A DNA stretch of 64,000 nucleotides from Fibrobacter sp. Lineage in GTDB: Bacteria; Fibrobacterota; Fibrobacteria; Fibrobacterales; Fibrobacteraceae. The stretch is from NCBI GenBank assembly GCA_017412605.1, contig JAFPWY010000011.1, positions 124,001 to 188,000 of the forward strand. Direction: 5' to 3'. Numbering within the stretch: the first letter of the stretch is position 1; the number at the start of each line of letters is the position of its first letter. Positions 33,329 through 42,220 of the stretch are shown piece after piece. The translations under genes were made by a program, and so were the position numbers. A model generated the notes under the pieces. The model was given only the letters and a program-made list of their open reading frames with translations, was not told where the DNA came from and did no database searches.

Positions 33329-34672
33329 TCATTCTGCGAATGTGAATGGGATTGTAGCGGTTGTATTGCCGCCATTTATCTTGGCGAATCTCCAGCGTGC
33401 GACTGCACTCGCGATTTCGCTATCAAATTCCTTATAGCCGGTCGTAGATGAAACGATGTGGAGGCTTGTAACTACGCCGGCTGAGTTGATCGTGAACTTC
33501 AAGGTGACTTTGCCCCAAAATCCAGATTTTTTATTCAGAAATGTGTTGTAGATGTGACGGAGTCCGGGAGTACGTTGGCGAACTGTCCTCATTATATCTG
33601 CGGCGGAACGAGAGGCTCTTGCATCCAGAACGATATCCCGTTCAGACGGGGTCTTGATGGAACCTCTGGCCTTAGTAGCGATACCACCGCCAAGAAGGCC
33701 TACAAGTCCATCGCCAACACCACCAGAACCGGCTTCATTATAATTTTCATTATAGACTTCTTTGCTCGTATTGCTGCGATTGCGGGGTGCCTCTACATTT
33801 TTGGGCTGATCGAGTTCTTTCAGAATTTCGTCTATGTTGTAATTGAAATTAGAGTGTTTGTCTGCCAATTTGCTTAAACATCTTGATGCAAGGCCTGCAT
33901 ACATCACTTTGAAAGCATCCTTGTTTTCTGTTGCTGCGGAAATAAATGCTTTTACAGAATATTCTTTTTTAAGGGCATCTACAAGGCATTGACCAAATGA
34001 TTTTGGAAGCCCGCCTTGATTGAGTTTGTCGACAATGTTCTTTTCCATCTCTGGTGTAAATTTTTCTGGGGCGCATTCTATTATGTATTCAGATCCCCAT
34101 GATTCATCTTCGCCAGGATAACCAGATTCCATAACCATTTGCGCAAAACGGGGAATGTCCGCTTTCGCATGGTCATAGGCGCAACCACATACCTTTTTCG
34201 CCATGTTTTCACCATAAAAGTCTTTCGCAGCAGCGGAACACTCAAGAACAAAGTCTTTCTTTGGCATTACCTTAAAAAGGGAATCGGCAAATTTTGTTGC
34301 GTCTTCTTCGGATATTCCTGAGTTTTCGGCATCGCATTCGTTGACTGCCACCGATATAAAGGAGTCAAAGTCAGGATGGCTCTTATTTTTTCTTAAATCG
34401 GCGTCTATCTTTAGGAACGTTTTCTCGTCGTAGCGTTGCTGGATTTTACCAAATACACATCCGCAAATTTGTTCATCGGCATTTTTCGAGCAATCCTGCA
34501 TGAAATTGGTTTGCGTCTCAGAAGAGAAACCCTTATTCAGTGCCTTACTTTTTTGCGAAACGAGGGATGCCGCACCGCCGGCGTGAGCGGCAATGGCCAA
34601 AGCAAGTAATCCGAGTATACAGTTTTCTGCAAGATTCATGCTTTTAATATAACCAAATAAGAATCGCATCAT
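33329..34672 (-). CDS. Secreted protein with AgmX/PglI-type C-terminal domain
   Basis: 447 aa or slightly fewer; MNLAENCILGLLALAIAAHA (ATG at 34639) is a good alternative start with a cleaner signal peptide. Residues about 50-260 hold repeated Cys-containing units (DCSKNADEQICGCVF, ECSAAAKDF...KKVCGCAY), then a Gly-rich linker (GGVGDGLVGLLGGG). The end, IMRTVRQRTPGLRHIYNTFLN...GKVTLKFTINSAGVVTSLHI...AVARWRF, is the TonB-like AgmX/PglI C-terminal domain. Probably an envelope protein acting with TonB/ExbB-like or gliding-type machinery. Flanked by the 121-bp direct repeats. Confidence 0.75.
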   Translation of the reverse strand: MMRFLFGYIKSMNLAENCILGLLALAIAAHAGGAASLVSQKSKALNKGFSSETQTNFMQDCSKNADEQICGCVFGKIQQRYDEKTFLKIDADLRKNKSHPDFDSFISVAVNECDAENSGISEEDATKFADSLFKVMPKKDFVLECSAAAKDFYGENMAKKVCGCAYDHAKADIPRFAQMVMESGYPGEDESWGSEYIIECAPEKFTPEMEKNIVDKLNQGGLPKSFGQCLVDALKKEYSVKAFISAATENKDAFKVMYAGLASRCLSKLADKHSNFNYNIDEILKELDQPKNVEAPRNRSNTSKEVYNENYNEAGSGGVGDGLVGLLGGGIATKARGSIKTPSERDIVLDARASRSAADIMRTVRQRTPGLRHIYNTFLNKKSGFWGKVTLKFTINSAGVVTSLHIVSSTTGYKEFDSEIASAVARWRFAKINGGNTTATIPFTFAE

Positions 34673-34769
34673 CCCTTACAGTGTGATTAGGATTACCCGT
34701 TTTTCTTTAATTTCCGCAATATTCCTATCGCAGATTCTCTTTTCGTGATTGACTGCACGATTTACATCT

Positions 34770-34890
34770 TATAAGACGCACAGCCTTTCGGGTTTTGTCC
34801 GAAAAAATTTCGAAACATTTCGCGACTTGCCGAAATTGGGCGATTTTGGCCAATTTGAAATAAAAATTTTTTTGAAAAAAAGATGGAAAA
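34770..34890. repeat. 121-bp direct repeat, copy 2
   Basis: Same orientation as 32835-32955, six mismatches. Lies between the AgmX/PglI-type gene and the last gene of the defence operon. Confidence 0.88.
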
Positions 34891-34929
34891 AAAGCGTGAG
34901 CTAGCCGTCTTTTAATTAGCGGGGTCTAT

Positions 34930-36969
34930 TTAAGTACTTTCTTTACAAGGCAAGAAATAATAATCGTCTTTTTTTGTAAGATTGAATTCGGGTGGTGGGG
35001 AGCCTAATTCTACATATGCACTCCCCTCCACAGGTTTTCCCATTAGATATTTCGGTAACTTGCTTTTTTTTCCAATTTCAGCTTCTTTGAATTCTGCTCC
35101 ACCAACAAAAAATCCGTGCATTTTTTCATCATAATAAACCTTACTAAAAGCAGCTTCTTTCAATTCCTTTTCATCATCATCCCAAATTTCTCTTGGAGTG
35201 ACTAACGTAATCAACTTGCACTCCTTTTCAATCTCATCCCACATACTAATAACATCTGAGTCATTAGTAGAATCTTGTTCCAAAGCCAAAATCAAACAGC
35301 CGAGGCCTGCGGGTTTAAAGATCTTCCCCGCAAGCATGCGGAAGTGTGCGTCAACAAAATCTTTCTCAGAAGCTTTTGGCCATACCGCATAGAACACGTA
35401 ATGTTTGTCCAGCAAATCTAGAAAGTCTTCACGGAATTTCTTTCGCGTTTTTTTCTTGAATTCCTCGCGCAAGGAAGAATGCTTAGAGGTGTACGTTTTG
35501 AGTACGTACAAGAAGTTTATGTTATACACCTTCAGCAAGAGCGTGTCGCGGTCAAATAGACGGTTACGGAAATGGCGGTTGCGCTTTTCCCACATGTCTT
35601 CTTTACTGGGCTCAATGGGATCCTTAGAATCGTCCTTCTTTGAGAAATACGGATCAGTATATTGCTCGTCGTTGTCGTATTCTGGGACAAATCCGCGGAT
35701 AAAGAAGTTCGGCGTGACGCTGTAACCCTCTGTCACCGAGTCCCTATAACGGACTCCTTCATGAACGCCCGAACTATAGCATTCTTTATTTTCGTCTACA
35801 AAATCAGGCGAGAAGAAATTCTGGACGATATTTTTGGCATAAGTGTACTGCTTTGCAATCGACTGGCCAAGCACCTCGTTCTTTTCCTGATAATACTTAC
35901 TATCACCAATGTGCCAGATGCTTTCGGTGCCATCGGCGAATATCAAAGACTTTTCCTTGTACAGGTGATCGATTATCTTGCCGTCATCGTTATTCTTCAA
36001 TTTCGTGATATCTTTGCCCTGGTCGCTGATAAGGCTGTCTATCATCGCCTCGAACACGTTATTGAACGAATTCGCGATTAGGTATTCCTTCGCCTTTACG
36101 TCTTTGTTGGTGTACTTGGCGCCCCAACGGAAAAACGCCTCCATGATGTTGTAGAGTTTCAGCAGGCGGTCCTCAAAGTACTTGTACTTGATGCGGCGCA
36201 GCTCTCGCAGCCCGCGCTCGTTTTCCAGGAGGCGTGCGAATTCCTGTTTTTTGAGCGGGACGTAGAACTCGCTCTGCGGCATTTCGAACCCGAACTCATC
36301 CTGGATGAACTTCATCGCGGAGAAATACAACACAAGCAGCCTGTCGTCCAGATCGAAAACCTTCTTCTTGTTCACCAGTTCCATGTAGATTGGTGATTCG
36401 CCCTGGGTGAAGGGAATCTTTTTCGCGATGGTTCGCTGCCAGTTGATTTTGTTGTTGCCGCTGTGCTTGTTCTTGGCGACAAACACGAACAGGTTCTGGT
36501 TCTTCTTGTAGAACAGTTCCATGCTGCTCATGACATCGAGCAGCGTCGCATAGCGGGCATCGCCATGGAACTTGGAATGTTCCATGTGGTCCGGTGAACG
36601 GACGCCGGACATGTCGCTATCGGAACGGTACTTGTCTATGGCGGAATAAAGCCAGGTCGAAAGGGACGAGAGGAATTTGCGCTGGATGTTCTTTATAGGA
36701 GAATCGCTCTTCCCGAAGATGTCTTTGCCGTTAGGGTCAATCAATGTCCCAAAAGCCGTTGTGCTGTTATCATCTAGAAAGACCTTAGGCAGAACAAATA
36801 CGGGATTCCCGTTGAAGAAACAGTAACCGACGCCATTTATTTTGGCACCTTTGTCGGTCGTTTCGGTATTGAAGCCGCTTTCGCTCTGGAAATCGCTATT
36901 GCCCTTATAGCCGATAACCTTCTTGAGGTAATCGGTGCCGTAGACGAATTCTTCGAACAGGAAAATCAT
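34930..36969 (-). CDS. LlaJI/McrC-like restriction nuclease subunit
   Basis: 679 aa, last gene of the defence operon, 17 nt after the McrB-like gene. I assign it as the nuclease partner of the McrB-like protein by position and by the nuclease-like strand SIWHIGDSKYYQEKN...QYTYA (about residue 370), where Asp and Lys fit a PD-(D/E)xK core. The N-terminal FLFEEFVYGTDYLKKV and the overall size resemble the second subunit of LlaJI-type enzymes. The family is not certain. The coding sequence near its start is GC-richer than its 3' part, suggesting mosaicism. It would cleave modified or foreign DNA when activated by GTP hydrolysis of McrB. Confidence 0.65.
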   Translation of the reverse strand: MIFLFEEFVYGTDYLKKVIGYKGNSDFQSESGFNTETTDKGAKINGVGYCFFNGNPVFVLPKVFLDDNSTTAFGTLIDPNGKDIFGKSDSPIKNIQRKFLSSLSTWLYSAIDKYRSDSDMSGVRSPDHMEHSKFHGDARYATLLDVMSSMELFYKKNQNLFVFVAKNKHSGNNKINWQRTIAKKIPFTQGESPIYMELVNKKKVFDLDDRLLVLYFSAMKFIQDEFGFEMPQSEFYVPLKKQEFARLLENERGLRELRRIKYKYFEDRLLKLYNIMEAFFRWGAKYTNKDVKAKEYLIANSFNNVFEAMIDSLISDQGKDITKLKNNDDGKIIDHLYKEKSLIFADGTESIWHIGDSKYYQEKNEVLGQSIAKQYTYAKNIVQNFFSPDFVDENKECYSSGVHEGVRYRDSVTEGYSVTPNFFIRGFVPEYDNDEQYTDPYFSKKDDSKDPIEPSKEDMWEKRNRHFRNRLFDRDTLLLKVYNINFLYVLKTYTSKHSSLREEFKKKTRKKFREDFLDLLDKHYVFYAVWPKASEKDFVDAHFRMLAGKIFKPAGLGCLILALEQDSTNDSDVISMWDEIEKECKLITLVTPREIWDDDEKELKEAAFSKVYYDEKMHGFFVGGAEFKEAEIGKKSKLPKYLMGKPVEGSAYVELGSPPPEFNLTKKDDYYFLPCKEST

Positions 36970-36986
36970 GAAGCTGTCAAAAAGTT

Positions 36987-38801
36987 TTAGGTGGTCGTTA
37001 CCTTTTCAACTTTCAAGTTTTTCATAATCTTGTTCACAATCTCCTTGGCATCTTTGCCGAAAAGCGATTGGAACGTCACGCTTTTTATTTTGTCGTCGCC
37101 GTCTCCATATGCGAAGTGAAAAACAATTTGCCGTTCGGTTTCATCCTTATAAACAGAATCCCAGAGATAGAAAAGGACCTTCGAACGGAAGTCTTCAAAC
37201 AGGATTGTTTTTTCATCTTTTGGTTTGATGAAGAATTCACCCATTTGCTTGTCTTCACTGCGTGTTACATCGTAAACATCCGCATTGACTTTCTTCAAGA
37301 AATCGAGCCACTTGTATTTTGAATCGCCGACTTCCATTATAAAATCAGCTTCGGAATGATCGTAATTGATTGGCACGTATTCCCAGTCAAAACGACGCTT
37401 GAATGCGCTGTCCATGGGGAACAACGATTGGTCGCTGGTGTTCATTGTGGCAAGGATGTTTAGGTTTGGAGGAAGCTGCAGCTTACCTTCGCCACCAACT
37501 TCTTTCTTGTATGCATCCCATACGTTCGCAGTCTTGAATTCTTTTTCGAGCCATTCCGCAAAATCGCAATCCGCATCTATGGAATACTGCGAGAAACCAT
37601 CCTTATCACGATCTAGCAGCTGGAAAATATCGCCGAAAATCTGAGCGCAGTTTCCACGGTTGATTTCCTCGATGACAAGAAAAACTCGCTTGTCAACGGA
37701 TTTATGACTCAGCTGCAGTTTCCACGCCATCGCATAAGCCTTCGCGAAAACTTGTGGGACGAAGGAGTACGTGATAGAAGTCGAGTCTTCATTTTTTAGA
37801 AATTCTCCAACAGCAATTCCTTTTTTTAACTCAGTAATCATCGACTCAGGGGTGTCAGACTCTTTGATAATCTCAGCTTGTTCCGCATTTGACAATTTCA
37901 AAAGCGAATCGAAATAGTATGCAGAAAATTTATGAACAGGATAGATGCCCTTGTTCTTCATTTCTTTCAAACGTTCGATCAATTCATTTTTATTCAGAAC
38001 TGTCGAACCATGAATCTTTAAAGGTTTGTAAGCTCCCACAAATTGCGCATAATCATAATCGGGATGGAATGTGGAACGAAATTTTTGAACTTCGGGAATA
38101 TCCTTTAAACCCATTCCAATGAGATTTCCATTTTTATCTTTAAAAAGGTTGCTGTCAATTTTATGAGATTTGCCTGTGCCTGGGGCTCCGAAGAAGATTG
38201 TTTGTAATGACATGGTTTCTCCATGAAGATTAGGCAGAATAGGTCCAATAGATGTTGTTGCCGATCCACCTTTTTCGCTTGATATGTATTTCTTATACAT
38301 ATCAATCAACATTTTTAAATCTTTCTTTATTGCTTCATCTGAGGGCAGGGCGTTTTTTTGGTAAACCTTGAAATAAATAGTTGAATCGGCATAATCTCCT
38401 AATTCCGCAATAGAACCATGATTAATAGCAAAATCTCCCGAGGGAATCGATTCTTGAATATTCTTTTTTACGTGTAGAATCTCTGCAGGAGTGCTTTTTG
38501 AAACGCCCTGATTTAATGTTACAAAAACTGATTCCCCTGATTCGGCGAACAAATAAACTATATATACTCCACTGCCAGTTTCTGGGGAAATGTCTTTGTC
38601 ATAAATTCGCACCCATGGAATGGCTGCCCATCGGAATTGTCCAATGGACCAGTCTATAAATAGGTTTTCTTGAGAAACAAAAGGCTTTAGTTCGTTTTTT
38701 AATTCTTTAAAACATTGTCTGACTTCTTCTCCATTTCCGGTGACTTTCCCTTTGTATTGTGTATAGTCCAGTGCGAATATTTGTTCAAGTATTTCCTTCA
38801 T
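36987..38801 (-). CDS. McrB-like AAA+ NTPase with DUF3578-type N-terminal domain
   Basis: 604 aa. Residues about 1-175 form a MrcB/DUF3578-like DNA-recognition region (WAAIPWVRIYDKDISPETGSGVYIVYLF). The AAA+ core has Walker A FGAPGTGKS (about 204-212), the McrB-specific VFLVIEEINRGNCAQIFGDIFQLLDRD Walker B, and the sensor region ILATMNTSDQSLFPMDSAFKRRFDWEYV. McrB-type proteins use GTP to drive the nuclease partner along DNA. It is separated from the upstream response-regulator gene by 140 AT-rich bases, so it may have its own promoter. Confidence 0.9.
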   Translation of the reverse strand: MKEILEQIFALDYTQYKGKVTGNGEEVRQCFKELKNELKPFVSQENLFIDWSIGQFRWAAIPWVRIYDKDISPETGSGVYIVYLFAESGESVFVTLNQGVSKSTPAEILHVKKNIQESIPSGDFAINHGSIAELGDYADSTIYFKVYQKNALPSDEAIKKDLKMLIDMYKKYISSEKGGSATTSIGPILPNLHGETMSLQTIFFGAPGTGKSHKIDSNLFKDKNGNLIGMGLKDIPEVQKFRSTFHPDYDYAQFVGAYKPLKIHGSTVLNKNELIERLKEMKNKGIYPVHKFSAYYFDSLLKLSNAEQAEIIKESDTPESMITELKKGIAVGEFLKNEDSTSITYSFVPQVFAKAYAMAWKLQLSHKSVDKRVFLVIEEINRGNCAQIFGDIFQLLDRDKDGFSQYSIDADCDFAEWLEKEFKTANVWDAYKKEVGGEGKLQLPPNLNILATMNTSDQSLFPMDSAFKRRFDWEYVPINYDHSEADFIMEVGDSKYKWLDFLKKVNADVYDVTRSEDKQMGEFFIKPKDEKTILFEDFRSKVLFYLWDSVYKDETERQIVFHFAYGDGDDKIKSVTFQSLFGKDAKEIVNKIMKNLKVEKVTTT

Positions 38802-38942
38802 TTTTTTTGCTCTCTAGAAAATTATATAAATCGTAAAAAATAGGATGATCTTATACATGACTGTTTGAGCAAACTGTCTGGGAGCTTGTGTAAATAATTT
38901 TGCCAACGATACTGTGAAAATAATCAATGAAATAAAACATTT

Positions 38943-39866
38943 TCATTTCAAAATATTCTCAGCCCATGATTTGTAATCCCTATCTGGAACACCGGGACGG
39001 CAAGAATTTACCATGTGAGCCCAAACAATTTGCTCCCTATACGGACTGTTTACAGACGCTACTCTGCAATAATTAAATTTTTCTTTTCCCATTAATAATG
39101 GAGAAAGTGATATTTCAGACAATTTTATAAATGAGAGTTTTTTTAGGTTGACTGTCAAATAAGGAAAAACCTTAGGTAATTCCGGCAGTGAAACCTTTCC
39201 TTTATTATAACCATAAGAAAGCATCATAGAAACATTGTTAATACACTTGTCGCTTTCTTCTGTTGTGGCTCCCTCCTTGAGTTTAACATAATTGTGGAAA
39301 GATTTTTTGTTTTCACATTCTGCAACAAGAATGTTCGTATCTCCATTTTTTTTTACTCGCGCCATATCGCAACTAGGAGTTAAAACAACAAAATATTTTT
39401 CTTCGGCGTTGTTTTTTAAGATGTCTGCAACCAACAAGGTCTTTGCTGACGGAGGATATAAATATTGTGTCCACGTTGGATTTGCTGCCTCTTCAGTTAA
39501 TTTTGAATTAAAAAATTCCGACGCTTGTTTGTTAAGCATGAATTTTACAACAGCATCTCCTGGATAACCATTATCCATTTTAATAGCGGGTTTTAATGAC
39601 GCCATCATAATTGTTGTGGCTCCCTCAATTTGCTTTTTTACATCACTGACTAGAGTTAAATATTTTTCCCATTCATCTATTTTTTGGATAACATCATTTT
39701 CGTCGCCTTTGGGAATCTTTTCAATAAAAGGATTGATACACTGTTCTTCGTTTAATGGTAAAGCTGCTGCAAGAGCAGAGAAAACGATAATGGGTTTATC
39801 GTTAGCCTTTTCAAATATTGGTTCTCCAGCCTGCAAGTTATTGTCAAGATCGTCCTTCCAGTCCAT
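38943..39866 (-). CDS. Response-regulator-like protein, main open frame after a frameshift
   Basis: 307 aa from its first ATG, but homology-like sequence continues upstream in this frame (PDIIVMDW) to an A9 run. The MDW Asp would be the receiver phosphoacceptor, PIIVFSALAAAL the Thr/Ser strand, and NPFIEKIP the conserved Lys-Pro-like end. After about residue 60 comes a 200-residue domain with VLTPSCDMAR and SMMLSYGYNKG that I do not recognise. It pairs with the GHKL ATPase just upstream. Without the N-terminal piece the receiver fold is incomplete, so the gene is inactive, phase-variable, or decoded by slippage. Confidence 0.6.
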   Translation of the reverse strand: MDWKDDLDNNLQAGEPIFEKANDKPIIVFSALAAALPLNEEQCINPFIEKIPKGDENDVIQKIDEWEKYLTLVSDVKKQIEGATTIMMASLKPAIKMDNGYPGDAVVKFMLNKQASEFFNSKLTEEAANPTWTQYLYPPSAKTLLVADILKNNAEEKYFVVLTPSCDMARVKKNGDTNILVAECENKKSFHNYVKLKEGATTEESDKCINNVSMMLSYGYNKGKVSLPELPKVFPYLTVNLKKLSFIKLSEISLSPLLMGKEKFNYCRVASVNSPYREQIVWAHMVNSCRPGVPDRDYKSWAENILK

Positions 39867-39876
39867 AACAATTATG

Positions 39877-40011
39877 TCAGGTTTTTTTTTCTTCTATATA
39901 GTTTAGAGCGTTATCAAAATCAGCTATTTCGACGATCCAACCCTTATCCTTATAATGGTATTGAATTTCTTTTACGTTATCAGGTTTGTCTTCAACAAGC
40001 AAAAGGTTCAT
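39877..40011 (-). CDS. N-terminal receiver fragment of the response regulator (44 aa)
   Basis: The ATG at 40011 comes 2 nt after the stop of the GHKL ATPase gene, so it is translationally coupled. It encodes MNLLLVEDKPDNVKEIQYHY..., the first strand and acidic Glu-Asp pocket of a receiver domain. Its frame ends at a TGA (39877) directly after a run of nine A (39882-39890). Removing one A joins it to ...EEKKPDIIVMDW of the following frame, restoring a normal receiver domain. Confidence 0.6.
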   Translation of the reverse strand: MNLLLVEDKPDNVKEIQYHYKDKGWIVEIADFDNALNYIEEKKT

Positions 40012-40013
40012 CT

Positions 40014-42215
40014 TTAAGCATCCTTTTTTGCAATTGGCAAATCAAAAATGAACGTGGCTCCCGTAGTATCACTAGGGATGCGTAATCCAATTTTGCATTG
40101 ACAGTAACTAAGTATTTCAGTGACAATTACAAGTCCCATTCCTAAGCCATTAACTTTAGATGTAACTCCCGGCAAAAATATTTTTTCTGCATTTTCTGGT
40201 AAAATTCCATTTCCTGTATCGCTAACGACAACCAGTACTCGTTCACTATCAGCTTTTTCCAAAGAAACAAGGATTTTTTTCTCTGAATTATCTGATTCTT
40301 TTATCCAATAACATGCGTTATCAAACAAATTTATAAATATAGTCTGCAATTCACCTTCCGATATGGCAATAGAAATGTTCTCAGGGATGTCAATATCAAA
40401 TTCAACGTCTTGACTAATTTTCTTTGCCTTGATAAGGTTTTCCGCTTTTTTTATACTGTTATACAAATCACATTGAAATTTCCTTTTACGTAAATCCTTC
40501 ATACATAAAGGTGCAAAACAACTAACTAATTCAGCCAACCTTTTGTGTCCGTTTTCAGCATCTTTGAAATATTCATTAGTTCTTGTATCAAATGAACTTA
40601 TATATTCTTTCACTTTGTTTAAAAATCTTTTCACTGAATTCATTCCAGTGAGGAATTCATGCATGACAACAAGTGCGACAGAACCTAAAGATGCAGTTTG
40701 TGCATAATAAGTCAACCTTGATGTCAAAATCTCCATTTTCCTTTTGTTTTCGGAATGGTAGCTTTTGACAATACCCACTATATCTGAACCGCTACGATTA
40801 TTTTTTATAGCATCTTCAATATCGCTAACGAGTTTCTCAGAAGCCTGAGGGTCTATCAACTGGCCTAAAGGTCGAGGCTCTTGTGAACCAATCCTGTCAT
40901 TATTTCGCTCGTTTTGAAGAACATTGATAATTCCACGCAGGGTAAGCGTAAATTGTTTGTATTCAAATGTGTCTGTTAAACTCTCTCGATCGGTTGTGTC
41001 TCGAAGCCCAGGATTATCTGTCGATGAAATATTCACCATACCTATAATTTGGGATGTACTAATTCGTTTGCCAATTTCGCTAATACGTCGAGCATCTAGG
41101 CCAAGCCAATCTTTTGTCGCTTTCGACTTTGGTAAAACAAGAATGTTATCCCGATAAACTGATAAGCCTTTAAACTTAGAAATAGTTTTTCTAATGTCCG
41201 ATCGTTTGATGTTAAATGTCTCGGACACATTTCTTATACTATCAGCATCCAAATCCCATGCGCGAATTTCAAAAGAAAAAGGCCCGCATTTGTAATCATC
41301 AAGTTCTGCTTTGGGGTTTAAAGAATCAAGTTCGTCTTTGCGAATTATAGAATCAAATTCACCGCCGCGAATTTCTGGTTCATAAGCAGATATATCCCAG
41401 GAAATCCTCCCTTCATTCTCTCTATTTTTTTCAATAGAATTGTTAATGTATTTCCAGGAAACTTTTCCATTTGCGTCAACAGTTCCCGAAATGGAATATA
41501 CAGGATTGTTTATAAAAGGATTTAGTTCTATTTTTAAATCATCTTCAGTTGAATCGCCATTATCTTTTTGAATTAAATGAATTGAAAAATCGTTGATTAT
41601 ATGAAATGGATTCAACAAACGGGACAATTCATCTTTCAGAGATAAGAATTTGTCCTTTGACCAAAATTCTCTTAATTCTTTAATGCGGATGATTGTTCCC
41701 GATTTTTTCCCAATTAACGGATCTTCTTCAGGTTTGTCGTCCAGTTTAATCGTACACTTATCAAGGGAATTCGCATTTCGTAATCTATCCCAATCGATTG
41801 ACACAAAAACGCTAGATTTCATTTCCGAAGTTTTTGTGTATATCGATACAAGTTTCCCTATTTTGGCAACGGAAAAACGTCCGACACCTTTATTTCCCGA
41901 AACACATCGAGATTTCTTTTTCCCATTGATAATACGAGTAATGACGGGATTTTTTTCTTTATATGGTGTGGCAACAGTTGCAAACACTGTTTTTATTGTT
42001 TCAACAGACATGCCGAGACCGTCGTCACTAATTTCTATGCTTTGCTCTGAACCGTTTATAACCAAAGAAATATCGACCTTGAATGCAAACGCATCATAAG
42101 CATTTTTTACAAGTTCGGCAAGAACGACATCGTCGCTGGTAACTAGCTCATCTCCAAACGCCGCAAAAGCTCTTGGATGTATTGTTACAGGGATGTCTAT
42201 TGATTCTTTTTGCAT
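40014..42215 (-). CDS. Protein with two GHKL ATPase modules (Hsp90/MutL-like plus histidine kinase-like)
   Basis: 733 aa. N-terminal GHL-type ATPase: LAELVKNAYDAFA (N box, about 33), ISDDGLGM (G1, about 60), SGNKGVGRFSVAKIG (G2, about 107). C-terminal histidine-kinase-type module (about 490-730): a helical region with MHEFLTGMNSVKRFL (possible phosphoacceptor helix with His), NLFDNACYWIKE (N box), VVSDTGNGILPENAEKIF (G1/F) and NGLGMGLVIVTEI (G2). Genes with this dual layout are seen near restriction and phage-defence genes. It lies 5 nt after the C5 methyltransferase and 2 nt before the response-regulator fragment, so it is probably the sensor of a two-component pair. Confidence 0.8.
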   Translation of the reverse strand: MQKESIDIPVTIHPRAFAAFGDELVTSDDVVLAELVKNAYDAFAFKVDISLVINGSEQSIEISDDGLGMSVETIKTVFATVATPYKEKNPVITRIINGKKKSRCVSGNKGVGRFSVAKIGKLVSIYTKTSEMKSSVFVSIDWDRLRNANSLDKCTIKLDDKPEEDPLIGKKSGTIIRIKELREFWSKDKFLSLKDELSRLLNPFHIINDFSIHLIQKDNGDSTEDDLKIELNPFINNPVYSISGTVDANGKVSWKYINNSIEKNRENEGRISWDISAYEPEIRGGEFDSIIRKDELDSLNPKAELDDYKCGPFSFEIRAWDLDADSIRNVSETFNIKRSDIRKTISKFKGLSVYRDNILVLPKSKATKDWLGLDARRISEIGKRISTSQIIGMVNISSTDNPGLRDTTDRESLTDTFEYKQFTLTLRGIINVLQNERNNDRIGSQEPRPLGQLIDPQASEKLVSDIEDAIKNNRSGSDIVGIVKSYHSENKRKMEILTSRLTYYAQTASLGSVALVVMHEFLTGMNSVKRFLNKVKEYISSFDTRTNEYFKDAENGHKRLAELVSCFAPLCMKDLRKRKFQCDLYNSIKKAENLIKAKKISQDVEFDIDIPENISIAISEGELQTIFINLFDNACYWIKESDNSEKKILVSLEKADSERVLVVVSDTGNGILPENAEKIFLPGVTSKVNGLGMGLVIVTEILSYCQCKIGLRIPSDTTGATFIFDLPIAKKDA

Positions 42216-42220
42216 GTTGC

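Noticed and set aside
32835-34890. attL/attR of an integrated element
   Set aside because: The 121-bp repeats are not at a tRNA, and no integrase lies between them, so site-specific integration is not supported.
38802-38942. Separate promoter for the McrB-like gene
   Set aside because: A minus-strand TATAAT can be read at about 38821-38826, but no -35 element is convincing, so it was not listed as a feature.
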